In this document: in pieces, positions 8,915 to 15,936 of the stretch | Layout of the letters: the number at the start of each line of letters is the position of its first letter | Numbering within the stretch: the first letter of the stretch is position 1 | Assembly (NCBI GenBank): GCA_964235485.1 | Contig: CAXSAZ010000005.1 | Location: 140,893 to 204,892 of the forward strand | Direction: 5' to 3' | DNA length: 64,000 bases | Source: CAHJXG01 sp964235485 | GTDB lineage: Bacteria; Pseudomonadota; Alphaproteobacteria; Acetobacterales; Acetobacteraceae | The notes under the pieces: model-generated | Databases searched by the model: none | Told to the model about the DNA's origin: nothing | Seen by the model: only the letters and a program-made list of their open reading frames with translations | Position numbers and translations under genes: made by a program

Positions 8915-9580
8915 TTATTCGCGCCGCAACACGCGGTCGGTGATGAAGCTGCTCAGGCCGCCCGCCACGAAGTCGCGCTTCAGCGCAACCTCGTCATACT
9001 CGGTGCGCACCCAATCCATGAACGGCAGGCGTCCTTCGGCCTCTGCGCCGTAGCGCAGGAAAAAGGCGTCGAGCACGCCGGTGCGTGCCCGGCGCCAATG
9101 GCCGAAGCGCCAGGACAACTGCTTCAACGCTTCCGCCGCCGTGCCGCCCTCGAACATGATGGCGAGGCCGGAGGCCAGGCCGGCCCGGTCGGCGCCAGAC
9201 TTGCAGTGCATCAGCGCCGGGGTTTGCAGCGTCCGGTAGATGTCGGCGAAGCGCAGGATGCGGTCCCGGTGCGGAGCGCCGCGGCTTTCAAACGCCATAT
9301 CGACATGCACCAGGCCGAGCCGGGCCGCGGCGGCGCGCGACAAGGCGTCAGACCCGCACTTCCGCTGTCCGCGCAGGTTGATCAGGGTGCGCAGGCCGAG
9401 CCGCCGGGCGGCTGCCGCCAGGTGGCCCGGCGTCGGGTGGTTCGAGCGGTAAAGCCGCCCGGGGATCACCTCGGCGAAGTTGGTCCAGACCGTGCGGAAC
9501 ACGGCGTGATCAACCAGCAGGCTGTCGCGCCAAGCGTCCGTGCGGCCAAGCCTCGTGTCCAGCGACCCGTTGAACGCCAC
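8915..9580 (-). CDS. Tyrosine/dual-specificity-type protein phosphatase
   Basis: A 221-residue cysteine phosphatase. The P-loop HCKSGADRAG places the nucleophile C126 and the phosphate-binding R132 in the C-x5-R pattern. The N-terminal block IPGRLYRSNHPTPGHL and the LGLRTLINLRG strand match the bacterial DSP/PTP family found in alphaproteobacteria. It starts 21 nt after the sdhB stop on the same strand, so it is probably the distal gene of the sdh operon. Substrates may be phosphotyrosine proteins or phosphoinositide-like compounds; the sequence does not decide. Confidence 0.82.
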   Translation of the reverse strand: MAFNGSLDTRLGRTDAWRDSLLVDHAVFRTVWTNFAEVIPGRLYRSNHPTPGHLAAAARRLGLRTLINLRGQRKCGSDALSRAAAARLGLVHVDMAFESRGAPHRDRILRFADIYRTLQTPALMHCKSGADRAGLASGLAIMFEGGTAAEALKQLSWRFGHWRRARTGVLDAFFLRYGAEAEGRLPFMDWVRTEYDEVALKRDFVAGGLSSFITDRVLRRE

Positions 9581-9601
9581 TTCAGGAGGCTCCGGGAGTG
9601 G

Positions 9602-10384
9602 TCAGCCTTTCCGGTCGGCCAGGATCTGCTTGATCTCCCCGATGGCCTTGGCGGGATTGAGGCCCTTGGGACAGGTCTTGGTGCAGTTCATGATCGTGTG
9701 GCAGCGATACAGCTTGTAGGTGTCCTCCAGCCCGTCCAGCCGGTCACCGGTGTACTCGTCCCGGCTGTCGGCAATCCAGCGGTAAGCCTGGAGCAGCACC
9801 GCCGGGCCGAGATAACGGTCGCCGTTCCACCAATAGCTGGGACAGGACGTGGTGCAGCAGAAGCACAGGATGCACTCCCACATGCCGTCGAGCTTGGCGC
9901 GCTCCTCCTTGCTTTGCAACCGCTCGGCGTCCGGCGGCGGCGGCGTGTCGGATTTCAGCCACGGCTCGATGGAGCGAAGCTGGGCGTAGGCCTGGGACAG
10001 GTCAGGCACCAGGTCCTTCACCACGGCCATATGCGGCAACGGGTAGATGCGGACCGCGCCCTTCACCTCGTCATGCGCCTTGAGGCAGGCCAAGGTATTG
10101 GCGCCGTCGATGTTCATCGAGCAACTGCCACAAATTCCCTCTCGGCAGGACCGGCGGAAGGTGAGGGTCGGATCGACCTCGTTCTTGATGTAGATCAAGG
10201 CGTCCAGCACCATCGGCCCCACCTTGTCGAGGTCAAGCTCGTAGGTGTCGATGTGCGGGTTGGCGCCGTCGTCGGGGTTCCAACGATAGACCTTGAACTC
10301 CTTGGTCCGGGTCGCGCCGGGCGCAGCCTTGAAGGTCTGCCCTTGCCCGATCTTGCTGTTCTTGGGCAGCGTAAAGGTGGCCAT
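9602..10384 (-). CDS. sdhB: Succinate dehydrogenase iron-sulfur subunit
   Basis: Electron-transfer subunit of complex II, 260 residues. All three cluster motifs are present: 2Fe-2S (SCREGICGSCSMNIDG with a later Cys in NTLAC), 4Fe-4S (CILCFCCTTSCPSYWW) and 3Fe-4S (CHTIMNCTKTCPKGLNP). The start MATFTLPKNSK is normal. It follows sdhA after 76 nt that contain a strong stem-loop. Confidence 0.98.
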   Translation of the reverse strand: MATFTLPKNSKIGQGQTFKAAPGATRTKEFKVYRWNPDDGANPHIDTYELDLDKVGPMVLDALIYIKNEVDPTLTFRRSCREGICGSCSMNIDGANTLACLKAHDEVKGAVRIYPLPHMAVVKDLVPDLSQAYAQLRSIEPWLKSDTPPPPDAERLQSKEERAKLDGMWECILCFCCTTSCPSYWWNGDRYLGPAVLLQAYRWIADSRDEYTGDRLDGLEDTYKLYRCHTIMNCTKTCPKGLNPAKAIGEIKQILADRKG

Positions 10385-10405
10385 CGTTCCTGCTTCTTTC
10401 GCTAA

Positions 10406-10451
10406 GCATCATCCCGCAAAGCGCGCTCGCGCTCCGCGGGCAAGATGATGC
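10406..10451 (-). repeat. Nested inverted repeat in the sdhA-sdhB spacer
   Basis: GCATCATC pairs with GATGATGC at the ends. CCGC pairs with GCGG inside it, after a small bulge, and AGCGCG pairs with CGCGCT at the tip. The structure fills most of the 76-nt spacer between the sdhA stop and the sdhB start. There is no T-run, so an intercistronic mRNA-stabilising or REP-like palindrome is more likely than a terminator. Confidence 0.7.
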
Positions 10452-10460
10452 GTCTCAATT

Positions 10461-12272
10461 CTAGTAAACACGCTTCTTCGGGGGGAACACGGAGACCTCG
10501 TTGGTCAGCGTCTGCATCTTCACCTCGCGGTAGCCCAGGTCCACTTTGCCCTGAGTGTCGCACCACGCGAGGGTGTGCTTCATCCACTCCTTGTCGTCGC
10601 GCTCCGGGTAATCGTCATGGGCGTGGGCGCCGCGGCTTTCATGCCGGTTCTCGGCGCTGACCATGGTGGTCATGGCGTTGCCCATGAGGTTGTCGAACTC
10701 CAGCGCCTCCACCAGGTCGCTGTTCCAGATCAGCGAGCGGTCGCTCACCTGCATGTCGCCCATGCCGGACCACAACGTCCGCATCTTCGACACGCCTTCC
10801 TTCAGGCTCTCGCTGTTGCGATACACCGCCGCGTGCGACTGCATGACCTTCTGCAGCTCGAACCGCATGGCGGCGACCTTGGTAGCCCCGCCAGCGTTGC
10901 GGGTGCGGTCGAACCGGTCCAGCGCCGCCTCGCCCGCGCGGGACGGCAGCGGCGCTTGGCTGGAGCCGGGCTTGATGATCTCGGCGGCCCGGTGCGCAGC
11001 GGCGCGGCCGAACACCACGAGGTCCAGCAGCGAGTTGGTGCCGAGCCGGTTCGCGCCGTGCACGGACACGCAGGCGGCCTCGCCCACCGCCAGGAGGCCG
11101 GGCACAACCGCATCCGGGTCGCGCGCTGTGGGACGCAGCACCTCCGTGCGGTAGTTCGTGGGCACGCCACCCATGTTGTAGTGCACGGTCGGCAGCACGG
11201 GGATCGGCTCCTTGGTCACGTCCACCCCGGCGAACACCTTGGCGGTCTCGCTGATGCCGGGCAGGCGCTCGTGCAGCAGCTCGGCGCCCAGGTGCTCGAG
11301 GTGCAGGTGGATATGGTCCTTGTTCGGCCCCACGCCGCGGCCGGCGTTGATCTCCAATGTCATGGAGCGGGATACCACATCGCGGCTGGCCAGGTCCTTG
11401 GCGGTCGGCGCGTAACGCTCCATGAACCGCTCGCCCTCGGAGTTGGTGAGATACCCCCCTTCCCCGCGCGACCCTTCGGTGATCAGGCAGCCGGAACCGT
11501 AGATGCCGGTCGGGTGGAACTGCACGAACTCCATGTCCTGCATGGGGATACCGGCGCGGATCGCCATGCCGTTGCCGTCGCCGGTGCAGGTGTGCGCGCT
11601 GGTGCAACTGAAATACGCCCGACCGTAGCCGCCCGTGGCGAGCACGACGCTCTGCGCCCGGAAGCGGTGCATGGAGCCATCCTCCAGGCACCAGGCCATG
11701 ACGCCGCGGCAGGCACCCTCCTCGTCCATGATGAGGTCGAGCGCGATGTACTCGACGAAGAACTCGACCTCGTGCTTGAGGCTTTGCTGATACAGCGTGT
11801 GCAGGATCGCGTGGCCGGTGCGGTCGGCGGCGGCGCAGGCGCGCATCGCCGGGGTCTTGCCGTATTCCTTCATGTGCCCGCCGAACGGGCGCTGGTAGAT
11901 GCGGCCGTCCTCCGTCCGGCTGAACGGCACGCCGTAATGCTCCAGCTCATAGACCGCTGGGATCGCCTCGCGGCACATGTACTCGATGGCGTCCTGGTCG
12001 CCCAGCCAGTCCGACCCCTTCACGGTGTCGTACATGTGCCAGCGCCAGTCGTCCTCGCCCATGTTGCCCAGCGCCGCACCGATGCCGCCCTGCGCCGCGA
12101 CGGTGTGGCTCCGCGTCGGGAATACCTTGGTCAGGCACGCGGTCCGCAGCCCGGCGGCGCCCATACCGAGCGTCGCGCGCAGCCCGGCGCCGCCCGCGCC
12201 CACCACCACGACGTCATAGGTGTGGTCGATGACATTGTAGGCCCGCGCCGATGGCATGGTGATCGCGTTCAT
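10461..12272 (-). CDS. sdhA: Succinate dehydrogenase flavoprotein subunit
   Basis: Catalytic subunit of complex II, 603 residues. It has the FAD dinucleotide motif VVGAGGAGLRATLGM and the covalent-FAD histidine region RSHTVAAQGGIGAALGN. The substrate site is HPTGIYGSGCLITEGSRGEGG, cited as a landmark near residue 250. The C-terminal R-rich segment RHESRGAHAHDDYPERDD is typical of the family. The gene lies 63 nt after sdhD in the order sdhC-D-A-B. Confidence 0.98.
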   Translation of the reverse strand: MNAITMPSARAYNVIDHTYDVVVVGAGGAGLRATLGMGAAGLRTACLTKVFPTRSHTVAAQGGIGAALGNMGEDDWRWHMYDTVKGSDWLGDQDAIEYMCREAIPAVYELEHYGVPFSRTEDGRIYQRPFGGHMKEYGKTPAMRACAAADRTGHAILHTLYQQSLKHEVEFFVEYIALDLIMDEEGACRGVMAWCLEDGSMHRFRAQSVVLATGGYGRAYFSCTSAHTCTGDGNGMAIRAGIPMQDMEFVQFHPTGIYGSGCLITEGSRGEGGYLTNSEGERFMERYAPTAKDLASRDVVSRSMTLEINAGRGVGPNKDHIHLHLEHLGAELLHERLPGISETAKVFAGVDVTKEPIPVLPTVHYNMGGVPTNYRTEVLRPTARDPDAVVPGLLAVGEAACVSVHGANRLGTNSLLDLVVFGRAAAHRAAEIIKPGSSQAPLPSRAGEAALDRFDRTRNAGGATKVAAMRFELQKVMQSHAAVYRNSESLKEGVSKMRTLWSGMGDMQVSDRSLIWNSDLVEALEFDNLMGNAMTTMVSAENRHESRGAHAHDDYPERDDKEWMKHTLAWCDTQGKVDLGYREVKMQTLTNEVSVFPPKKRVY

Positions 12273-12335
12273 GGGACTCGCCTCAGTGGAGATAACCGCA
12301 ATATGGCGTCGAATGCGGGTACAGCCAGACGCGGC

Positions 12336-12734
12336 TCAGGTCAGCGCCAGCTTCAAAACCGCAATGCTGGCCAGCAGCCCTAGCACGAGCGAGGCCGCCT
12401 TGGCGCCCAGGATCATCAGGGTCATCTGCCACTTGTTGGACACGTAATCCTCGCAGACGACCTGCAAGCCCAGGTGCATGTGCTGGAACGTCACGAGGAT
12501 CAGCACCAGCAGCAAGGTCGCGTTGATGGGGTTGCCGGCCCAGGCCGCGACGACCGGCTGCGGCGCGCCTGCCAAATGCAGCATGGCGTAGATGAACCAC
12601 AGCGTCAGCGGCACCAGCGCGATGCTGGTGATCCGCTCGCTGCGCCAATGCCCAACCCCCGAATGCCCGGCGCCGACGCCGCGCGCCCGGCCGAGCTGGC
12701 TGCGGCGCACGTCGATGGAGATGCCTTCCCGCAT
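12336..12734 (-). CDS. sdhD: Succinate dehydrogenase membrane anchor subunit
   Basis: A 132-residue membrane anchor of complex II with three predicted helices (about residues 35-55, 65-85 and 105-130). The conserved heme/quinone region LVTFQHMHLGLQVVCEDYV contains the likely heme-b histidine. The gene starts 11 nt after the sdhC stop. The N-terminus RRSQLGRARGVGAGHSGVGHW matches alphaproteobacterial SdhD proteins. Confidence 0.93.
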   Translation of the reverse strand: MREGISIDVRRSQLGRARGVGAGHSGVGHWRSERITSIALVPLTLWFIYAMLHLAGAPQPVVAAWAGNPINATLLLVLILVTFQHMHLGLQVVCEDYVSNKWQMTLMILGAKAASLVLGLLASIAVLKLALT

Positions 12735-12745
12735 GGTTCAGCCCC

Positions 12746-13177
12746 TCACAGCAGCCAAAGGCCGACGGCCCAAACCAGCACGGTGCTGACCGCGGTGGCA
12801 ATCACCACGGCCCAGCCGCTCGCGTAGGTTTGCGGCAGGTCGAAGCCGAAGCCGGCGTCCCAGGCCAGGTGCCGGATGCCGTTGAAGAAATGGAAGAACA
12901 ACGACGCCGTCCAGCCGAACAGCACGAACAGCCCGACCGGCGAGGCGACGAAGCCCTGCACGGTGTCGAACGCGCCCGGCCCGCTGGCAGCGGCGACCAG
13001 CCACCACACCAGCAGCAAGGTGCCGACCGAAAGGGCAATCCCGGTCACGCGGTTCATGATCGACAGGATCGACGTGATCTGCGGCGCGTAAACCTGCAGG
13101 TGCGGCGACAGCGGGCGGCGCACGGTCTTGCCGTCGCTGGTGTATGCCACCATCAGCGCGTCCCGGACATCCTTCAT
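12746..13177 (-). CDS. sdhC: Succinate dehydrogenase cytochrome b556 subunit
   Basis: A 143-residue, three-helix cytochrome b subunit of complex II. The signature RPLSPHLQVYAPQITSILS is followed by SIMNRVTGIAL, and the heme ligand is in FFHFFNGIRHLAWDAG. It is the first gene of sdhCDAB. The ATG at 13177 is used here; an in-frame ATG eight codons later is possible, and neither has a strong ribosome-binding site. Confidence 0.95.
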   Translation of the reverse strand: MKDVRDALMVAYTSDGKTVRRPLSPHLQVYAPQITSILSIMNRVTGIALSVGTLLLVWWLVAAASGPGAFDTVQGFVASPVGLFVLFGWTASLFFHFFNGIRHLAWDAGFGFDLPQTYASGWAVVIATAVSTVLVWAVGLWLL

Positions 13178-13225
13178 AATGCGGCCATGGGATTTGTCGG
13201 CTCCAGCCTGTGGAAGTTTGCGCGT

Positions 13226-13254
13226 TCCTTATGGCTTGAGGTGGGCAGGGTCAA
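13226..13254 (-). promoter_or_regulatory. Possible sigma70-type promoter for sdhCDAB
   Basis: On the minus strand TTGACC (13254-13249) is followed after 17 nt by TAAGGA (13231-13226), about 50 nt upstream of sdhC. The -35 is good and the -10 is weak. A similar TTGACA...CATAAGG arrangement precedes etfB. Confidence 0.35.
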
Positions 13255-13346
13255 CGCACCGTCAACCGAGCGCCGCCTCCGTCAAGGGCGCCTCGGCCGG
13301 GATGGGACGGCCGCTGACAGAGAGCAGAACTCTCATTCAGTCATGG

Positions 13347-13372
13347 AAAACAAGCCGCTACTGAGCGGCTTG
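13347..13372 (-). terminator. Intrinsic terminator after the pentapeptide-repeat gene
   Basis: CAAGCCGCT and AGCGGCTTG form a perfect 9-bp stem with a 4-nt loop (13351-13372), followed on the minus strand by TTTT. It lies 58 nt beyond the pentapeptide gene stop and would keep readthrough out of the sdh operon. Confidence 0.75.
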
Positions 13373-13429
13373 CTTTATCTCGGCCTCACTCAGGCCCTTC
13401 CGGCATCAGAAAGGGTGAGATTTAGCCCC

Positions 13430-13906
13430 TTATGGCGCGGCCGGCGCACCGTCCAAGATGGCGCCGTCCAGCGACGCGCCCTCCAGATCGGCCTCTGCAA
13501 GGGAAGCGCCGGTGAGGTCCGCGCCGCGCAGGTCGGCGCCGCGCAGGTCCGCGCCGACCAGCTTGGCCTGGAACAGGCTGGTCCGGCGCAGGTTGGCGCC
13601 CGCGAGCCGGGCACGGGACAGGTTCGCGTAATCGAGGTTGGCCTTGACGAACTGCGCGCCGGTCAGGTCCACGCCGGCCAACTCGGCCGACGCCAGGTTG
13701 CTACCGGACAGGTCCGCCCCTGCCAGCGTGGTTCCCGCGAACCGACCACCCGGCAGTTCGATGCCGTTGAGGTCCTGGCCCGACAGGTCCAGGTCGGACA
13801 GGTCCAGATCCTCGACCGCGAGCCGCGTCCCGCTTCGACCGATAGACTCGGCCCAAAGGCGGTGCTGGTGGAGGCGCTGGAGGAGGCCGTCACGATCATC
13901 GGTCAT
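13430..13906 (-). CDS. Pentapeptide-repeat protein
   Basis: A 158-residue protein, nearly all of it A(D/N)LXX-type pentapeptide repeats from about residue 33 (LDLSDLDLSGQDL, then AGADLSGSNLASAELAGVDL). These fold as a right-handed quadrilateral beta-helix. Relatives include DNA-mimic gyrase protectors (Qnr/MfpA) and many proteins of unknown role; nothing here points to one function. The start chosen is the ATG at 13906 (MTDDRDG). A TTG start at 13963 would add 19 residues. It sits between the sdh operon and the toxin-immunity module, with a terminator downstream. Confidence 0.8.
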   Translation of the reverse strand: MTDDRDGLLQRLHQHRLWAESIGRSGTRLAVEDLDLSDLDLSGQDLNGIELPGGRFAGTTLAGADLSGSNLASAELAGVDLTGAQFVKANLDYANLSRARLAGANLRRTSLFQAKLVGADLRGADLRGADLTGASLAEADLEGASLDGAILDGAPAAP

Positions 13907-14052
13907 GGCCAGTACACCACTTTGTCGCCCCAACCGCGCGCCACGGCGTTTGAGACAGCTCAATTCCGTCCGGCACTTCTGCTTTGCGTGGCTGAACGTA
14001 AATCCAGCGTCCGCCCGATGTCATGAGGCTTGGCACGGACGCCGGAATTCAT

Positions 14053-14340
14053 CTACCGCCCACGGCCCACTGACAGAACCCGCCCGTCTTCGGCGGAGAT
14101 GGAAACGTCAGGGGCACCGCCACCGCCCCGGACGCTGACGAAGCTGTCAGGGCCGACCGCCTCCCGCAGCTTCGCGATGCTTCCATCCAGATCGTAGTTT
14201 CCCAGCACTAACCACTCTTTGTGTATCTGGACTGCCTCATAAGGCTTGTATTTTTCCAGGATAGCCCGGCCAAAACGTTCCTCTATCGCGCGCAGGCCGA
14301 TGCGTAACGCCGTTTCAGCGTCAAGCACAGGCAGCGTCAT
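14053..14340 (-). CDS. Putative immunity protein with NTF2-like fold
   Basis: A 95-residue protein from the ATG at 14340 (MTLPVLDAETALRIGL). The pattern of an N-terminal helix (AETALRIGLRAIEERFG), YKPYEAVQIHKEWLVLG and a C-terminal strand pair ending DGRVLSVGRG resembles the NTF2-fold immunity family (YbbC/YhhH type) found next to polymorphic toxins. The frame is open to a TTG at 14403, only 2 nt after the preceding stop; that start would add 21 residues. It is the third gene of the toxin module and is AT-richer than its surroundings. The family match is by eye. Confidence 0.6.
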   Translation of the reverse strand: MTLPVLDAETALRIGLRAIEERFGRAILEKYKPYEAVQIHKEWLVLGNYDLDGSIAKLREAVGPDSFVSVRGGGGAPDVSISAEDGRVLSVGRGR

Positions 14341-14405
14341 AGGCCGAGTTTGAGAATGTAATCCGAAAAACGAATGAATTAAGAACCGGCCCGTTTCCCG
14401 CAATG

Positions 14406-14741
14406 TTATTCGACCACTAAATTGAAGTAGACCGGTCTATTGTCCGGATTGCAATCATCCGTGCGGCAACGAAAATCGGCTATAAAAGCCGTAGCCGATG
14501 AGGCAATCGCGTCCGCGCTTGCTTGAAGATTTGCACTCCAGTCGCGCATGAGCGGTATAGGCTTCGGCGGATCATCGTCCGTGAGTAACCAAGTATCAAC
14601 CCCAAGCAGCTTACTACCGCTGCACGTGAGAGCCTTCACAGCTTCAATGGCTTGATCGCGAGGCCACGCCAACTCAACGCCAGACCTATAAGCCGACTTC
14701 ACCAGCTCGTCCGGCAGATTACCGTGTGAGTTCGTGCGCAT
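14406..14741 (-). CDS. Putative immunity protein (Imm40-like)
   Basis: A 111-residue protein that starts 3 nt after the stop of the E5-type toxin gene. That position is what is expected of a cognate immunity gene. GVELAWPRDQAIEAVKAL, then LLGVDTWLL and a block ending FIADFR recall the Imm40 immunity family; this resemblance is from memory and is only moderate. Base composition is unlike the neighbours: 25 of the 60 bases at 14401-14460 are G or C, in a chromosome that is otherwise much richer. The predicted role is to block the RNase domain of the upstream gene product. Confidence 0.6.
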   Translation of the reverse strand: MRTNSHGNLPDELVKSAYRSGVELAWPRDQAIEAVKALTCSGSKLLGVDTWLLTDDDPPKPIPLMRDWSANLQASADAIASSATAFIADFRCRTDDCNPDNRPVYFNLVVE

Positions 14742-14744
14742 CTT

Positions 14745-15716
14745 TCAAGCCTCGGGAATAATGATCGGGAGTTCGGGAAGCTCGGGAATTTCCGGAACCT
14801 CGAGGACAGACGTTTCGGGCATCTCTGGAGCACCTTCAGGAGCGGACGGCGGAGTGCCGGGAGCAGAAGCAGGCGGTGGCCTTAAAACTGCTCCGGGCTT
14901 ATCGCCGCTAGCTGGGCCGAAACTAAAGTTTCTACCTCCGACTTGTATCACTTCGTTGGTCACATCATCAATAATAACAGATTTGCCAGTTTGCGGATTG
15001 ACGTACCGGGTCGCAGGATTGCCGTTAGCTTTGTTGATCGCATCAATACGCTGACCATTTCTCACCGCATCGTCAATCTCCTGCGGTGTCCAGTCCCTGG
15101 TCGTCATCTGCCTATTGATTTTATCGCCGTAGTTTACGCCATCAGGAGTGGAGTAGCTTGCGGCGTTGGTGACGTTAGAAACATCTGGGTTGGAGACGCC
15201 TTGCGCGGCACCCTGCGCGACCGTGTTGGTGAGGAAATTCGAGGCGTTGCTACCGCTCACATCGTCCCGACCCAAAAAGTTGTCGCTGCCCAGGCCACCC
15301 CCACTCAGGTCAGCATCCATGCCGTTGGCGTCCGGGCTGTCGCCCCTGATCGCCGCCGCCACCGCAGCCCCCACCGCCCGGGCCACCTCCTCCCCCATGC
15401 TCCCCGCCACCGGCGCCAGGAACGGGCGGGCCGGCATCCGCGCCGTGCCCAGTTCCTGTGGCACAGCCGCCGGGTCGCGGCTGCCGACCACGGCCCGCAG
15501 CCCGTCCGCCTGCGCCCCCACGCTGTCCCGCAGCGCGCCACTCCGGAGCCAAGGCTCGTCGTGCCCGCCCCCGCCCGGCGGCTCCGACAAGCCGTCCCGC
15601 ACCCGGACCGCCATACGCGCAGCCTGCTCGGCCAGCGCCCGCGCCATCACCTCCTCGGCGCGCAAGCGTTCGAGGCGTTCTCGAAGCTCATTCAGTCCTG
15701 AGATGTTCAAAGCCAT
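14745..15716 (-). CDS. Chimeric toxin: HK97 gp10-like phage tail domain fused to a colicin E5-type tRNase domain
   Basis: 323 residues in three parts. Residues 1-110 resemble the HK97 gp10 tail-completion family (MALNISGLNELRERLERL, then WLRSGALRDSVGAQ and a block ending MPARPFLAPV). Residues 120-195 are a Gly/Ser/Asn linker. Residues 197-268 match the colicin E5 RNase domain: DKINRQMTTRDWTPQEIDD, ATRYVNPQTGKSVIIDDVTN and EVIQVGG. K199 and R207 are eight residues apart, like the catalytic Lys25/Arg33 recalled for colicin E5, which cuts tRNA anticodons containing queuine. A Pro/Glu-rich tail follows. GAGGAGG lies 10 nt upstream of the ATG. GC content falls from the N-terminal to the C-terminal half of the gene. 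No other phage genes are nearby. Confidence 0.75.
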   Translation of the reverse strand: MALNISGLNELRERLERLRAEEVMARALAEQAARMAVRVRDGLSEPPGGGGHDEPWLRSGALRDSVGAQADGLRAVVGSRDPAAVPQELGTARMPARPFLAPVAGSMGEEVARAVGAAVAAAIRGDSPDANGMDADLSGGGLGSDNFLGRDDVSGSNASNFLTNTVAQGAAQGVSNPDVSNVTNAASYSTPDGVNYGDKINRQMTTRDWTPQEIDDAVRNGQRIDAINKANGNPATRYVNPQTGKSVIIDDVTNEVIQVGGRNFSFGPASGDKPGAVLRPPPASAPGTPPSAPEGAPEMPETSVLEVPEIPELPELPIIIPEA

Positions 15717-15818
15717 TTGCCGCTTGCCTCCTCATCGGCAAATGTTCTCTATTTGTTCGCAACAACAGGCAAGCGAAAACGAAACGTTTCAGAACCAGCC
15801 CTTGAGGACCCGACATGG

Positions 15819-15824
15819 ATTATA
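15819..15824 (-). promoter_or_regulatory. Possible -10 element upstream of the toxin gene
   Basis: A perfect TATAAT lies on the minus strand about 100 nt upstream of the toxin start, but no convincing -35 is seen at 16-18 nt. The rest of the 220-nt interval 15717-15936 between asd and the toxin gene shows no gene that I can support. Confidence 0.25.
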
Positions 15825-15936
15825 GCGACGACCCACGCCGACTCCCCGCACTGCACTTGCTGCGGCCCGACGTGACGGCTGCACTCGGCGCGGCAGCCCG
15901 AACGGCCGCGCCCCTGAAACTTATAGTTCCCGAGCG

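Noticed and set aside
13351..13372. Hairpin as a plus-strand terminator
   Set aside because: No plus-strand gene ends upstream of it; the T-run is on the minus strand, fitting the pentapeptide gene.
14745..15716. Toxin gene as part of an integrated prophage
   Set aside because: No other phage genes, integrase, att-like repeat or tRNA junction flanks it; both neighbours are ordinary chromosomal genes.
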